Source of the DNA: Streptomyces sp. DvalAA-43
GTDB taxonomy: Bacteria; Actinomycetota; Actinomycetes; Streptomycetales; Streptomycetaceae
Assembly: GCF_900091725.1 (NCBI RefSeq)
Contig: NZ_FMBW01000012.1
Coordinates: 124,001-188,000, forward strand
Direction: 5' to 3'
Length of the DNA stretch: 64,000 nt
The notes under the pieces were generated by a model. It worked only from the letters and a program-made list of their open reading frames with translations, did no database searches and had not been told where the DNA came from. How positions within the stretch are numbered: the stretch's first letter is position 1; each line of letters begins with the position of its first letter. Position numbers and translations under genes: made by a program. Of this stretch, positions 44,032 through 53,294 are shown in pieces.

Positions 44032-45534
44032 TCAGTGCATGCGGGCGTCGGTATCGAAGAGCGCCAGCTCGTGGCTGTGCAGGAGGTGCTGCACGATGAA
44101 ACTTCTGCCTGCGACTTTCCACAGGCCCCTGCCGCGATTGAGGTGCGCGATGGCCTCCATCTCGACGGAGGTCAGGCCCAGCAGGGATGCGGCGGCGTGG
44201 AGCTGGTCGGTCTCCTGGCGGTAGATGATGCGCGTGCTGCAGTCGGCGAGGAGGCCCTCGGCGAGCGCTCGTCCGCGGGATCCGGCGTCGCCTGCGGTGA
44301 GCAGATCGCTGAGACGGTGGATGACCATGAGGTTGGCGATGCCCAGGCCGCGGCTCAGCTTCCACTGGGACTGCATGCGTTGCAGGAGGCCCGGGTGGCG
44401 CATCAGTCGCCACGCCTCGTCGTACACGATCCAGCGTCGGCCGCCGTTCGGATCGGAGAGCGCGGACTCCATCCATGCCGAGGCGCAGGTCATGGCGAGG
44501 ACGAGAGCGGTGTCGTCGCCGGATCCGCCGAGGCGGGAGAGGTCGATGGTGAGCATCGGCGCGCTGGGGTCGAATTCGACGGTGGAGGGGGCGTCGAACA
44601 TGCCGGCCAAGTCACCGTGGACCAGTCTGCGCATGGCGTGGGCGAGGTCGCGTGCCGCGTCTCCGAGTTGCCCGGTCATTCCGGCGGTCTCGTCGAGGGT
44701 GGCGGGGTTGTTGAGGGCAGCGGCGACATCGCCGAGAAGCGGGGTGTGGCCGGTGTCGGCGGCCCGGGTGACGACATGGTCGAGGGCGACGTCGAGCGCG
44801 GTGTGTTCCATGGGCAGCAGGTCCCGGCCCAGGACGGTCCGGGCCAGGGAGCCGAGCAGGAGAAGGCGTCGCTTGCGGATCTCGCTGACCCAGTCGGCCT
44901 CGGAGATGCTCTCTGGCCGGGGCGCGGCATCCAGGGGATTCAGCTTGCCCGGTAGCCCAGGACCGAGGGCAACGGACGTGCCACCCAACGCCTGCGCGAC
45001 GGGCGTCCACTCCCCCTTCGGGTCGCACGGGACGTAGATGCGGTAGCCGAAGGCGACCGACCGGAGCGCGAAGCTTTTGGCCAGTGCGCTTTTCCCCTGG
45101 CCGATGACCCCGGCCAGCAGCACGTTCGGGTTGGTGAACCCGTCGACCTTGCCGTACAGGGCGAACGGGTCGAACACGAACGATGCCTCGGCGTGGACAT
45201 CGCGGCCGACATAGATGCCCTCGGCGCCGAGCCCGCCTTCGGCGAGGAAGGGGTACGCGCCGGCGGCGACTGCGGTGGTCATACGGTGGGAGGGCAGTCT
45301 CAGCTTGCTACCGCGGGCGGAGCTGGGGCCGGGGCGTCCGCTGACCGGATACAGCGGGGCGGGTGTTTCGTGGTCGGTGGGCGCGCTGTCCGCCAGGTGC
45401 ACGGCCGCTTCGGCGCGGGCCTTGGCGGTGGCTTCGGCGAGTTGGCGGCGGGCGGCCTTGCGGCTGGCCCGGTCGGTTCCGTGCGGGGTGAACAGGGGGC
45501 TGGCGGAGGTGCGGCGGGTGGGCCGGTGGCTCAT
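44032..45534 (-). CDS. VirB4-like conjugation ATPase
   Basis: A 500-residue protein; ATG 45534. Walker A is VIGQGKSAL at 143-151 and Walker B WIVYDEAW at 368-375, with the downstream segment LGIANLMVIHRLSDL typical of VirB4/TraC-type ATPases. It lacks the large N-terminal VirB3/VirB4 region, so it is shorter than proteobacterial VirB4; the SCO6880-type protein next to it probably supplies that part. In Gram-positive systems this ATPase energises the mating channel at the membrane. Confidence 0.88.
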   Translation of the reverse strand: MSHRPTRRTSASPLFTPHGTDRASRKAARRQLAEATAKARAEAAVHLADSAPTDHETPAPLYPVSGRPGPSSARGSKLRLPSHRMTTAVAAGAYPFLAEGGLGAEGIYVGRDVHAEASFVFDPFALYGKVDGFTNPNVLLAGVIGQGKSALAKSFALRSVAFGYRIYVPCDPKGEWTPVAQALGGTSVALGPGLPGKLNPLDAAPRPESISEADWVSEIRKRRLLLLGSLARTVLGRDLLPMEHTALDVALDHVVTRAADTGHTPLLGDVAAALNNPATLDETAGMTGQLGDAARDLAHAMRRLVHGDLAGMFDAPSTVEFDPSAPMLTIDLSRLGGSGDDTALVLAMTCASAWMESALSDPNGGRRWIVYDEAWRLMRHPGLLQRMQSQWKLSRGLGIANLMVIHRLSDLLTAGDAGSRGRALAEGLLADCSTRIIYRQETDQLHAAASLLGLTSVEMEAIAHLNRGRGLWKVAGRSFIVQHLLHSHELALFDTDARMH

Positions 45535-45565
45535 CGGGGGCCCTCGTTTCGCCTGCGAGGAGCGG

Positions 45566-46015
45566 TCATCGCAGGCATGCAGTGATGTGGGGCGGGCGGT
45601 CGAGGTCGGTGGGGGTGGTCTTGCGGCGGACAATGTGTCCGGCGGCGAGGTGGCGCTGGCAGATCGTCATGAACGGCGGGCCTTCCGGAAGACTCTCCGG
45701 CCGGCATTCGCTGGAGTCGGAGGCGGACGGCAGCAGGTGGAAGGCGTCGTGCACGGCGGCGGCGGCCTGCCACAGGCGCGTGTGGGCGGAGGCGAGGTGC
45801 CGGCCTGCGCCCGGATGCGGGGAACGTGCCGACCCGGCGAGCTGATCAACGAGCCCTAGCAGGGCGGTGAGATGAGCGTGGACGACATCGAGGTGGAGGC
45901 GGTCCGCCGGCTCCGGCGGGGCCGACCGTCCCAGGGCGTGGGTGTGGTGGCGGACGCCGGCGGTGGCGGCTCGGAGGTAGGGGTGCGCGTCGTCGGCACG
46001 CGGAGGAGAGGTCAA
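45566..46015 (-). CDS. Small helical protein (DUF6238-like)
   Basis: A 149-residue protein with TTG start. A helix-rich core LTALLGLVDQLAGSAR and HLASAHTRLWQAAAAVHDAF resembles small proteins of the DUF6238 type found beside conjugation genes in Streptomyces. I recall the name with moderate certainty. It lies between the SCO6880-type and VirB4-like genes, so a channel-associated role is likely but unproven. Confidence 0.6.
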   Translation of the reverse strand: MTSPPRADDAHPYLRAATAGVRHHTHALGRSAPPEPADRLHLDVVHAHLTALLGLVDQLAGSARSPHPGAGRHLASAHTRLWQAAAAVHDAFHLLPSASDSSECRPESLPEGPPFMTICQRHLAAGHIVRRKTTPTDLDRPPHITACLR

Positions 46016-46062
46016 AGGGACGTGGGTCCTTCCTGCCGCCGGTGGTGCGTGGGGCAGCGGGG

Positions 46063-47535
46063 TCAGAGAGTGGTGCGGGCCAGTGGCAGCGCGGAGACGG
46101 CGAAGGCGTCGGGCTGCTGGAAGAACAAGCGGCGCAGGTCGACGCCGGCGGTGACGGCGGCGGTCTCGATCTGTGCGCAGGCGGCGTCCAGGAGGGCATC
46201 GGTCTCGGCTGTGACGGTGACCAGACCGGTCAGTGAGACATCGGCATGCCCGGCGATGAGCTGCCGCTCACGCGTCTTGACGTCGGCGTACTCGATGGAG
46301 TCCTCTTCGCTGTCGACTTGGCCGCGCCGGGTGCGCTCGCTGGCGTCCGCGATGATCTGTGCCTTCTTGCGCTGGACGTCGCGCAGTGCGGACTCAAGCC
46401 GCTGAGGCACGTATATGAGGGAGAGGGTCCGGCGGACGCCGGCTGTGAACATCAGGCGGTGCAAGAACCCGGCGCCCATCTCGGTCCGCGGCCAGTTCTC
46501 CACCCAGTACGTGGCGTGGCGGGCGGAGTCGGTGGCGACCCGGTCGTACTCCTCGACCTGGACGACGGGACCGGCTGCTGCGGGGTCTGCTTCGGCCCGG
46601 CCGGATTCGGACCACTGCTGCAGGGCGGAGAGGGCTTTGGGGTCGTAGGCGGTGCGGATGACGGCGGCGATCTCCCGGGCGGTGAGCCACCCGGTGACCA
46701 TCAGGCCGGCGTTCCGGGCGGCCTGGGCGACGCTGGCCGTGGTCTGCTCCATGACGGTGAAGGCGCCGGGCAGCCCGCCGCCGGCCTGCGATATCAGGCG
46801 CTTGGCGGCCTTGAGATCGAGGGAGATCGCGATGTACGTCTCGTGCGGGGCTGCGGCGGGGCCAGCGGCAGCGACGAGTTCGGAGTAGACCTGCCCGGCG
46901 ACCGGGGCCTCGGGGCGGCCGTTGTGGGCCCAGTGCCGGGCGAGGGTGTCACCGGAGTCGGGGACGGTGCGCTCCAGGACCTGCACGGTGGCGACGTGCC
47001 CGGTACGGGCGGTTCCGGCAAGGGCCCGGCCCCAGCTGCTCACGTTGTGGTTCTGAGCGGCCGGGTCGAGCAGCACGAAGGCGCGGGAGGAGACGCGGGC
47101 GATGGCGGTGAGGGTCTGCTGGTGCGGGTCGTGCACGGCCGCGGCCTGGTTCACGGAGTCACCGGGGGCGACGACCTTGAGGGAGGCGGCGGTGCCGGGC
47201 AGGTGCAGGACGCCGTCCTGCCGGGGCCGGGTGACGGGCCGGGCGAGCCACAGAGACTGCCCGGTGCGGCGACGGTGCGCGTAGCGGGCAAAGATCGGAG
47301 CCCAGTCGATCAGGGACCGGCCGTTGCGGCGGACCGTGACCAGGGCGGCGACCGCCACCCACAGGGGGGTCAGGGCAATGGCGCCGAGAAGTCCGGTGGA
47401 GATGATCGCAACCAGCAAGAGCGTCAGAGCGCAGGACACGAGTACAAGCTGGGGCAGGGTGAGACCGAGAAGGATGCCTCGGCGAGACCGGTGCGGGAAT
47501 TTCACCGTGACCGGGGCGACAGAGAGGTCAGACAA
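46063..47535 (-). CDS. SCO6880-family conjugation protein
   Basis: A 490-residue protein with TTG start. Two N-terminal membrane segments (about 22-60) precede a large cytoplasmic region (WAPIFARYAHRRRTGQSLW; YWVENWPRTEMGAGFLHRLM). This is the layout of the SCO6880 family that replaces the VirB3-VirB4 N-terminal region in actinobacterial T4SS-like clusters. It is followed by the DUF6238-like and VirB4-like genes and preceded by the VirB6-like gene, the standard order. It would form part of the inner-membrane platform. Confidence 0.85.
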   Translation of the reverse strand: MSDLSVAPVTVKFPHRSRRGILLGLTLPQLVLVSCALTLLLVAIISTGLLGAIALTPLWVAVAALVTVRRNGRSLIDWAPIFARYAHRRRTGQSLWLARPVTRPRQDGVLHLPGTAASLKVVAPGDSVNQAAAVHDPHQQTLTAIARVSSRAFVLLDPAAQNHNVSSWGRALAGTARTGHVATVQVLERTVPDSGDTLARHWAHNGRPEAPVAGQVYSELVAAAGPAAAPHETYIAISLDLKAAKRLISQAGGGLPGAFTVMEQTTASVAQAARNAGLMVTGWLTAREIAAVIRTAYDPKALSALQQWSESGRAEADPAAAGPVVQVEEYDRVATDSARHATYWVENWPRTEMGAGFLHRLMFTAGVRRTLSLIYVPQRLESALRDVQRKKAQIIADASERTRRGQVDSEEDSIEYADVKTRERQLIAGHADVSLTGLVTVTAETDALLDAACAQIETAAVTAGVDLRRLFFQQPDAFAVSALPLARTTL

Positions 47536-47616
47536 GGGGCGGGTCCTGGAGGCGCGGAGGGGGCCCGGGGGCGGGGCATAAGGAGCACGCCCCGCCCCCG
47601 GGAAGCGGGCAGAGGA

Positions 47617-48948
47617 TCAGAGGCCGGTCGGAGGCGGAGGCCCAGCCGTTGCGCTGGTCGTGGCGTGCTGGGACCCGGAGGACGGCGGTGCGCCCTGCGG
47701 CGGCGGGGTCGTGGTAGGCGGGTCGGACTGCCATCCGCGGCTCTGACCGGGCACGGGGTTGGTTTCGGAGCGATCGGGGACCGAGCTGCCCCCCATCTGG
47801 CCGCTGGTGTCGTCGGAGACGCTCGTCGGCGGGGGCTGGACGGCCTTCTCCAGAAGACCGGTGCTGGAATCTTCCTTGCCGTTGCCGTTGCCGGTGTTGC
47901 CGGTCGGGTTGGCGGCGATGTCGCCGGGGAAGCCGGCGTCGGGGCCTTGAGGGGCGGCTTGCGCACCGGCTGCGGCACCACCGGTTCCGGCGGTGGCTGC
48001 TGCCGCTGCCACCTTCCGGCCGGCCTTCTCGGCATGCGCCCTGGCGATCTGTGCTCCGGCGCCGCCGGCGCGGTGGATGGACTCGCCGTCGGTGCCGTCG
48101 GCTGCCCAGTGCACGAACTTGAAGACCGCGTACGGGCACAGCAGCACCAGCACCATGACCACGATGCCGGACATGACATCTGCCAGTGCGGCGACACCAT
48201 CCTTGGCCTCGGTCTTGCCCATGGCGGAGATACCGAGCACGAAGATCACGGTCATCAGCAGCTTGCTGACGACGAGGGTGGCGGTGGCTTCGATCCAGCC
48301 CCTGCGCCAGCGCCGTGCGACCTCCCAGCCGCCGCCGGCCGAGGCGAAAATGGCCAGGGTGACCATGACGAGGATTCCGACCTTGCGGACCATCATCACG
48401 CACCAGTAGAGAAAGGCGCCGACGGCGGAGCCGAGACCGGCGACGACCGGGACGAGCCAGCCCATGCCGGACAGGGACGCGATCATGTTGACCATCACAA
48501 TGCGACGTACCGCCGACTCGATGCTCAGATGCGCGGTCTTGAACAGTCCGTCGCTGATGACATCGACGACCTCGATGGCGACCGTGGTCAGGGCGATGCA
48601 GCAGAAGGCGAACAGAACGCCGGACATGGTGCCGGTAAATGCCTGGGTGAGGGCCTGACCGTCGCGTTTGATTGCGGCACGGACGAGCTGCGCGCAGAAC
48701 GTAGCGACCAGCAGGACCAGGCCCAGCGGTAGCAGCATTTCGTAATTGTCGCGGAACCAGCCGGCGTTCAGGTCCACGTTCGTGGTGGTGTTCACCACCT
48801 CGGCCGCCAGGTCGGCGGCGGCTGCCGCCAGTTCACCCGCCGACTTCATCATCCAGTTGCCGATGGCCTGGGCGGGGTCCGAGGCGAAAGAGACCGCGTC
48901 GCCGACGGCGCATAGCTTGTCGGTCAGGGGGAGATCGCAGAAACCCAT
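47617..48948 (-). CDS. VirB6/TrbL-like integral membrane protein
   Basis: A 443-residue protein with ATG start. It has at least five to six membrane segments between residues 68 and 290 (LLPLGLVLLVATFCAQLV; VLFAFCCIALTTVAIEVV; VIFVLGISAM; IVVMVLVLLCPYAVFKFV). A long Gly/Pro/Ser-rich cytoplasmic or extracellular tail follows (residues 300-443). This is the pattern of the SCO6881-type VirB6 proteins that build the channel pore. Confidence 0.85.
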   Translation of the reverse strand: MGFCDLPLTDKLCAVGDAVSFASDPAQAIGNWMMKSAGELAAAAADLAAEVVNTTTNVDLNAGWFRDNYEMLLPLGLVLLVATFCAQLVRAAIKRDGQALTQAFTGTMSGVLFAFCCIALTTVAIEVVDVISDGLFKTAHLSIESAVRRIVMVNMIASLSGMGWLVPVVAGLGSAVGAFLYWCVMMVRKVGILVMVTLAIFASAGGGWEVARRWRRGWIEATATLVVSKLLMTVIFVLGISAMGKTEAKDGVAALADVMSGIVVMVLVLLCPYAVFKFVHWAADGTDGESIHRAGGAGAQIARAHAEKAGRKVAAAAATAGTGGAAAGAQAAPQGPDAGFPGDIAANPTGNTGNGNGKEDSSTGLLEKAVQPPPTSVSDDTSGQMGGSSVPDRSETNPVPGQSRGWQSDPPTTTPPPQGAPPSSGSQHATTSATAGPPPPTGL

Positions 48949-48980
48949 GGGAGTTCCTCCTTTCTTGTCTCAGGTGCGGG

Positions 48981-49673
48981 TCACTGCGTCACGTTAGGAG
49001 CGATGGCGGCCAGGGTGCAGTCGTGGTTGGGGCGGCACTGCACGGCGAGGGTCACGGCGCGTTCCTCGGATCCGCCGCCGCCCTTCTTCCAGGCGATCCG
49101 CTGCGTGCCGTTGACGGTGACGACGTAGACGTACGCCTTGGTGATCGCGGATGGGTCGTCGGCCAGGGCTGCCTTGAATGCGCTGGGGAAGTGGCCCTCG
49201 GTGATGCCGGCGGTGGCGCGCTGGTTCTGGTCAGCCATCCGCGACCAGAGCACCGGGTCAGGGACCTGGCCGGAGACCGAGGCCCAGTCCGCGTACGCGG
49301 TCTCGTCGGTCATCCAGGCACGCATGCCGGCGAGTTGCTGGTCACGGCCGGTGTTGCGCGTGTCGTAGGACCACAGCATCTGTGCCGCGGCCTTGGCGTA
49401 GGCGACGGGCTCGGAGATCTGCGGGGGTTTGGCCACGGACCCGGTCCCGGCAGCCGGCTTCGGGGCGGTCTCGGAGGTGGACGGGCTGCTTGCTGGGGCC
49501 TGGGTGGTGTGGTCCGGGGTCTGGCGAGTGTCCTTGCTGCCGGACAGCCAGGCGACGGTGGCGGCGGTGGCGATCAGGGCGGTGACGACCAGAGTGACCA
49601 TCGCGATGCGCTTGTTGGCCGACCAGCCAACGCCGTAGGAGGACAGCGAGAGGATGGGGAGTCGTTTCTGCAT
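48981..49673 (-). CDS. VirB8-like membrane-anchored conjugation protein
   Basis: A 230-residue protein with ATG 49673, which overlaps the upstream stop by one base. One N-terminal membrane helix (about 23-42: MVTLVVTALIATAATVAWL) is followed by a Pro/Ser-rich linker and a C-terminal domain of about 130 residues (WASVSGQVPDPVLWSRMADQ; AYVYVVTVNGTQRIAWKKG) consistent with the VirB8/NTF2-like fold of Gram-positive conjugation proteins. It would help assemble the channel outside the membrane. Confidence 0.75.
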   Translation of the reverse strand: MQKRLPILSLSSYGVGWSANKRIAMVTLVVTALIATAATVAWLSGSKDTRQTPDHTTQAPASSPSTSETAPKPAAGTGSVAKPPQISEPVAYAKAAAQMLWSYDTRNTGRDQQLAGMRAWMTDETAYADWASVSGQVPDPVLWSRMADQNQRATAGITEGHFPSAFKAALADDPSAITKAYVYVVTVNGTQRIAWKKGGGGSEERAVTLAVQCRPNHDCTLAAIAPNVTQ

Positions 49674-49987
49674 CAGTGGACCTGCGACCCCAAGCCTGAG
49701 AAGAACGCGACGATCCCGTTCGCGGCACCGAGTCCGAGGGCGGCGCCCGCGGCGACGAGGGCGCCCTTCTTGCCGTTGGCCTCTGCCTGGTGGCCGCCGG
49801 TGTGGTGGCCCCAGGCCCACACGCCGAGCGAGACGGCGAGGGCACCGACGACGGCGATGATCCCGAACAGGTTGATGCTGTTGACCACGTTCTTCAGCAC
49901 GCTCAGGCCGGGCAGACCGCCGCCCTGGGGGGAGACGCCCGGGTCGTAGGCGAGCTGGATGACGCGGTCTGTGAGAGGGAGGGACAT
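49673..49987 (-). CDS. VirB2-like small membrane protein (DUF6112-like)
   Basis: A 104-residue protein with ATG start. Two membrane segments (about 40-60 and 77-95) flank a Gly/His-rich loop (WGHHTGGHQAEANGKKG). Its size, topology and position between the VirB8-like gene and the hydrolase match the DUF6112-type VirB2 equivalents of Streptomyces clusters. It may form the channel lining or pilus-like subunit. Confidence 0.8.
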   Translation of the reverse strand: MSLPLTDRVIQLAYDPGVSPQGGGLPGLSVLKNVVNSINLFGIIAVVGALAVSLGVWAWGHHTGGHQAEANGKKGALVAAGAALGLGAANGIVAFFSGLGSQVH

Positions 49988-50126
49988 AGGTGTGGCGGGG
50001 CTCCTTGCATGCGCGGGCCAGGCGAGGGCTGGCGGGGAAGAGGAGAGACGAGGGAGAGGCGCGTTCGGGGCGCGGGAGATGGCCGCGGCGGCGGGCCGCT
50101 CGGAGCGGTGTCCGGGCGGGGCAACG

Positions 50127-51242
50127 TCAGAGGACGCGGCGGGCGGCGAGGATGTCCCAGTCCTTGATCGGGGTGATCCGGACCGGTTTTGATGTGCGTG
50201 GCGCCTCGATCACGAGGCCCTCGCCCATGTACATGCCGACGTGTTCGGGGCGGGCAGCGGTGCCGCGGCTGAAGATCAGGTCACCGGGCTGGAGCTGGCT
50301 GGGCGAGACCGCCTTGCCATCTTTGACCTGCGTGTACGTGGTGCGGGTGAGCGTGATGTCGGCGTGCGCGTACGCCTGTTGCATCAGCGAGCTGCAGTCG
50401 CAGCGGCGCATCGGGTCGGGTCCGTGCGAGTCGGTGCAGGATCCGCCCCACTGGTAGAGCGTGCCGAGCTGGTACATCGCCCACTCGATGGCCTTGCGTG
50501 CCTTCGGGGCAGCGTTCTTGGGGATCTTGTATCCCTTTGGGATGCTTCCCTCGGGGATGCGGCCGAAGCCGGAGCCGTCCTTGTCCGGAGCGCAGCCGGT
50601 GCTATCGGTCTGCTTGCTTTGATCCTCTGTGTCCTTGTCGGCGCCGGGGAAGGTCTTGGCAATGGCCGCCTGGAGTGCGGTGGCCAGGGATTCCCACGTC
50701 GCGTACGCATCCGGCCAGCCGGACTTCTGGACGGCCTGCGCGGCCTGGGTGACGGTCATCTGCTGCCAGCCGTTCACCTTGAGCAGTGCCTTGTAGAACT
50801 GTTCGCTCGCGTGGACCGGGTCGTGGATCTGCTGGGCGGTGCCCCAGCCCTGTGAAGGACGCTGCTGGAACAGGCCGAGGCTGTCCCGGTCGCCGTAGTT
50901 GAGGTTGCGCAACCGGGACTCCTGCATCGCCGTGGCGAGCGCGATGACCTGCCCCTTCCTGGGGACGTCGAGGCTGCGGCCGGTGGCCACGATCGTCTGG
51001 GCATTGGGGACCTGCTCGGCGGGCAGGTCCAGGCCCTCGATGTGAGCGTTCTTGCCGGACGCACCGTCGAGGATCTTGGCGACCTGCTGGGCGACGTCGT
51101 CGGCGTCGATGTCGGTCAGGCAGTTGTTGACCGACACGCTGTTCTGCACGGCGTTGGCGGAAACGGCCAGCATCATGCCGGTGCCGGCGAGCAGGAGCGG
51201 GGAGAGGAAGACGACGCCGATGCCGGCGGCGATCGCCTTCAA
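50127..51242 (-). CDS. Bifunctional peptidoglycan hydrolase of the transfer channel
   Basis: A 371-residue protein. The start is probably TTG 51242, with a hydrophobic N-terminus (GIGVVFLSPLLLAGTGM) acting as anchor or signal. Residues 95-180 look like a lysozyme-like/transglycosylase unit (ATAMQESRL with Glu108; DSLGLFQQRPSQGWG). Residues 255-371 are an NlpC/P60 domain with catalytic Cys283 (CDCSSL) and His334 (RPEHVGMY). Such hydrolases (VirB1/TcpG-type) open the wall for the channel. It is the first gene of the mating-channel operon. Confidence 0.88.
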   Translation of the reverse strand: MKAIAAGIGVVFLSPLLLAGTGMMLAVSANAVQNSVSVNNCLTDIDADDVAQQVAKILDGASGKNAHIEGLDLPAEQVPNAQTIVATGRSLDVPRKGQVIALATAMQESRLRNLNYGDRDSLGLFQQRPSQGWGTAQQIHDPVHASEQFYKALLKVNGWQQMTVTQAAQAVQKSGWPDAYATWESLATALQAAIAKTFPGADKDTEDQSKQTDSTGCAPDKDGSGFGRIPEGSIPKGYKIPKNAAPKARKAIEWAMYQLGTLYQWGGSCTDSHGPDPMRRCDCSSLMQQAYAHADITLTRTTYTQVKDGKAVSPSQLQPGDLIFSRGTAARPEHVGMYMGEGLVIEAPRTSKPVRITPIKDWDILAARRVL

Positions 51243-51730
51243 TCCGTGTGGCCCGATCGCCGGTCACGGCATGTGGGCAGGGGCGGGTAGCGACATGTCA
51301 TGCAGGTGTCCTTGGGGTGCGTGATCCGGTGTGCCGCGTGTGCATGGCGTGGTGGAAGGGACGCGGCGACCGGGGTGGGCGATCAGGGAATGGCCGACAC
51401 AGGCGAGTTGCCGCTCGCTGAGCTGGACCCGCAGACGGGCCAGATGTGTCGGGGGCAGGAGAACAACGGCCAGACGTGGTGTGCGCCGGGCGGTTCAAAA
51501 ACAGTAGGCCCGGATCGGCGGTTGACCAAAAAGTCGACGTGAGGTGCCGGAATCCGGCCCCTCGCCAGGGCACTTCTTGGTCGTCGGCGAATTCGCCCCT
51601 ACAGTTTTGGAACTCCTCTCGCCTCCCCGCTCTCGGGCCCTGGGCTTCTGTATGCCCAGATCCGGCCCTCGGGGACACGCCTGCGAGACGGATGCACCCT
51701 CCGTCCCTCCACCCGAATCGGGGTTCCTCT
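51243..51730. other. Divergent control region between channel and plus-strand operons
   Basis: A 488-bp stretch between the minus-strand hydrolase gene and the plus-strand methyltransferase gene. It holds the degenerate palindrome copy D (51501-51537). Frames cross it on both strands, but none has a convincing start with protein-like composition. Confidence 0.5.
51501..51537 (-). promoter_or_regulatory. Degenerate palindromic promoter element, copy D
   Basis: The block ACAGTAGGCCCGGATCGG followed by CGGTTGACCAAA aligns with the other copies. On the minus strand TTGGTC (51529-51524), 17 nt, TACTGT (51506-51501) reproduces their -35/17/-10 spacing and points at the channel operon starting at 51242. 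The right arm is degenerate (AAAGTCGA), so the palindrome is broken. Confidence 0.5.
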
Positions 51731-52486
51731 TTGCCTTTTTCCCTGCACCAGGGCGACGCCCTCAGCGTCCTCACCAGCCTGCCGGACGACTGCGTCGACT
51801 CCGTCATCACCGACCCCCCGTACAACTCGGGCGGGCGGACCGCGAAGGAAAGGACCAGCCGCTCGGCAAAGGCGAAGTACACCTCCGCCGATGCCAAGCA
51901 CGCCTTGCCGGACTTCACCGGCGAGAACATGGACCAGCGGTCGTACGGGTTCTGGCTGACGCAGATCATGACCGAAGCACACCGCCTCACCAAGACGGGC
52001 GGAACCGCGCTCCTGTTCACCGACTGGCGGCAGCTGCCCACCACGACGGACGCGATCCAGGCCGCCGGGTGGCTGTGGCGCGGAGTGCTGGCCTGGCACA
52101 AGCCACAGGCCAGGCCGCAGAAGGGCCGGTTCACCCAGAACTGCGAATTCATCGTCTGGGCCTCGAAGGGAGCGATCGACGGCTCCCGGAACCCCGTCTA
52201 CCTGCCCGGCCTCTACAGCGCCTCGCAGCCCTCGGGGGCGAAGCGTCAGCACATCACCCAGAAGCCCGTCGAGGTCATGCGCGAACTGGTCAAGATCGCA
52301 CCCGAGGCCGGCACAGTCCTCGACTTCTGTGCCGGCTCCGGTTCCACGGGCGTCGCTGCCCTGCTCGAAGGCCGCGACTTCATCGGCGTGGAGAAGACCG
52401 AAGACTACGCGTCCATCGCGGCCGAACGGCTCACGGAGACGATCCGCGAAACGCTGACCCAGGACGACGTGGGTCTCACCGCCTGA
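51731..52486 (+). CDS. DNA methyltransferase, beta-class N4/N6 type
   Basis: About 251 residues from TTG 51731, chosen because PFSLHQGDALSVL is a typical N-terminus; ATG 51689 is an alternative. The catalytic TDPPYNSGG comes before the SAM-binding DFCAGSGSTGV near the C-terminus, the order of beta-class amino-methyltransferases. It adds a methyl to adenine N6 or cytosine N4; the target is not deducible. There is no restriction partner beside it. It heads the plus-strand operon. Confidence 0.88.
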   Translation: MPFSLHQGDALSVLTSLPDDCVDSVITDPPYNSGGRTAKERTSRSAKAKYTSADAKHALPDFTGENMDQRSYGFWLTQIMTEAHRLTKTGGTALLFTDWRQLPTTTDAIQAAGWLWRGVLAWHKPQARPQKGRFTQNCEFIVWASKGAIDGSRNPVYLPGLYSASQPSGAKRQHITQKPVEVMRELVKIAPEAGTVLDFCAGSGSTGVAALLEGRDFIGVEKTEDYASIAAERLTETIRETLTQDDVGLTA

Positions 52487-52637
52487 CGCCGCAACGGCAT
52501 CTCTGCAGCGGCAACCAGCGCCAGTTCCCGGTCAACGGCTGCGCCTCGAAACGCCTCGTCCATGGCCCAATGGGCGGTCTGCCCGATATCGCTTTCACTG
52601 TCCCCGTTTCCACGCCCTCCAGGAGACCACTCTCAAC

Positions 52638-53294
52638 ATGACTGAACCCGTAGAACCCCCGGCCGACGGGTTGGAGCCGGTCCGTATCCCAGATCTGCAG
52701 TTGGAAGGGATTGAGGCCAGCGTCCGGCGGCTGATGGAGCAGTCGGCGCAGCAGTCGCAGCAGCTCGACCATCTCGCCTCCGCGCCGGCCCCCACCGGCC
52801 CCTCACCGTTCGCGGCGTTCGGTATGCCGGGGCTCGGCGGTCCGCCCCCGGCTGCCCCGCCAGAACCACGGTCCATCATGGAGCTGGACGGGGAGGAACG
52901 CGAGGACGAACTCGACGCCCTGTCCGACTGGGTCGACGACTTTCTGCTGCCCGTTTACGGGTCGGAAGTCACTACGGCGACGCCCTGGTGCCTGCAGTGG
53001 CAGGAGCACGACGACGTCGTCGCTTGGCTTCACGCCCTGTGGCTCGCGTACCAGCAGCACAAGGATCCCGAGGCCGGGCTGAGCGGCCTGTTCGTGTGGC
53101 ACCGGGATTTCCTCACGCACGCGATTGCTGCGATCCGTGCGCCAGGAGGGCCGCTGTCGGCGTGCATGACCGCCCCGGAGCGACCGGCACACCGGATCCT
53201 GCCCGGCCCGCCGCCCTCGGCCCGGTCGGGGAAGGGGACGGCGACCGAAGCGGAACAGGACGGGCCCGGCGAGCCTGAGATGCCGACGTCGTGA
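52638..53294 (+). CDS. DUF4913 protein
   Basis: A 218-residue protein with ATG 52638. The core follows DUF4913: LSDWVDDFLLPVYG, then PWCLQWQEHDDVVAWLHALW, then FVWHRDFLTHAI and a GGPLSACM end. The N-terminus is a Gln-rich helix and a Pro-rich linker. DUF4913 proteins are common on actinobacterial plasmids near transfer genes. A function is not established; a structural or DNA-processing role is possible. It overlaps the next gene by 4 bp. Confidence 0.8.
   Translation: MTEPVEPPADGLEPVRIPDLQLEGIEASVRRLMEQSAQQSQQLDHLASAPAPTGPSPFAAFGMPGLGGPPPAAPPEPRSIMELDGEEREDELDALSDWVDDFLLPVYGSEVTTATPWCLQWQEHDDVVAWLHALWLAYQQHKDPEAGLSGLFVWHRDFLTHAIAAIRAPGGPLSACMTAPERPAHRILPGPPPSARSGKGTATEAEQDGPGEPEMPTS

Noticed and set aside
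46246..48732. An 828-codon plus-strand frame
   Set aside because: It is opposite the SCO6880-type and VirB6-like genes and is Gly/Asp-rich without any domain.
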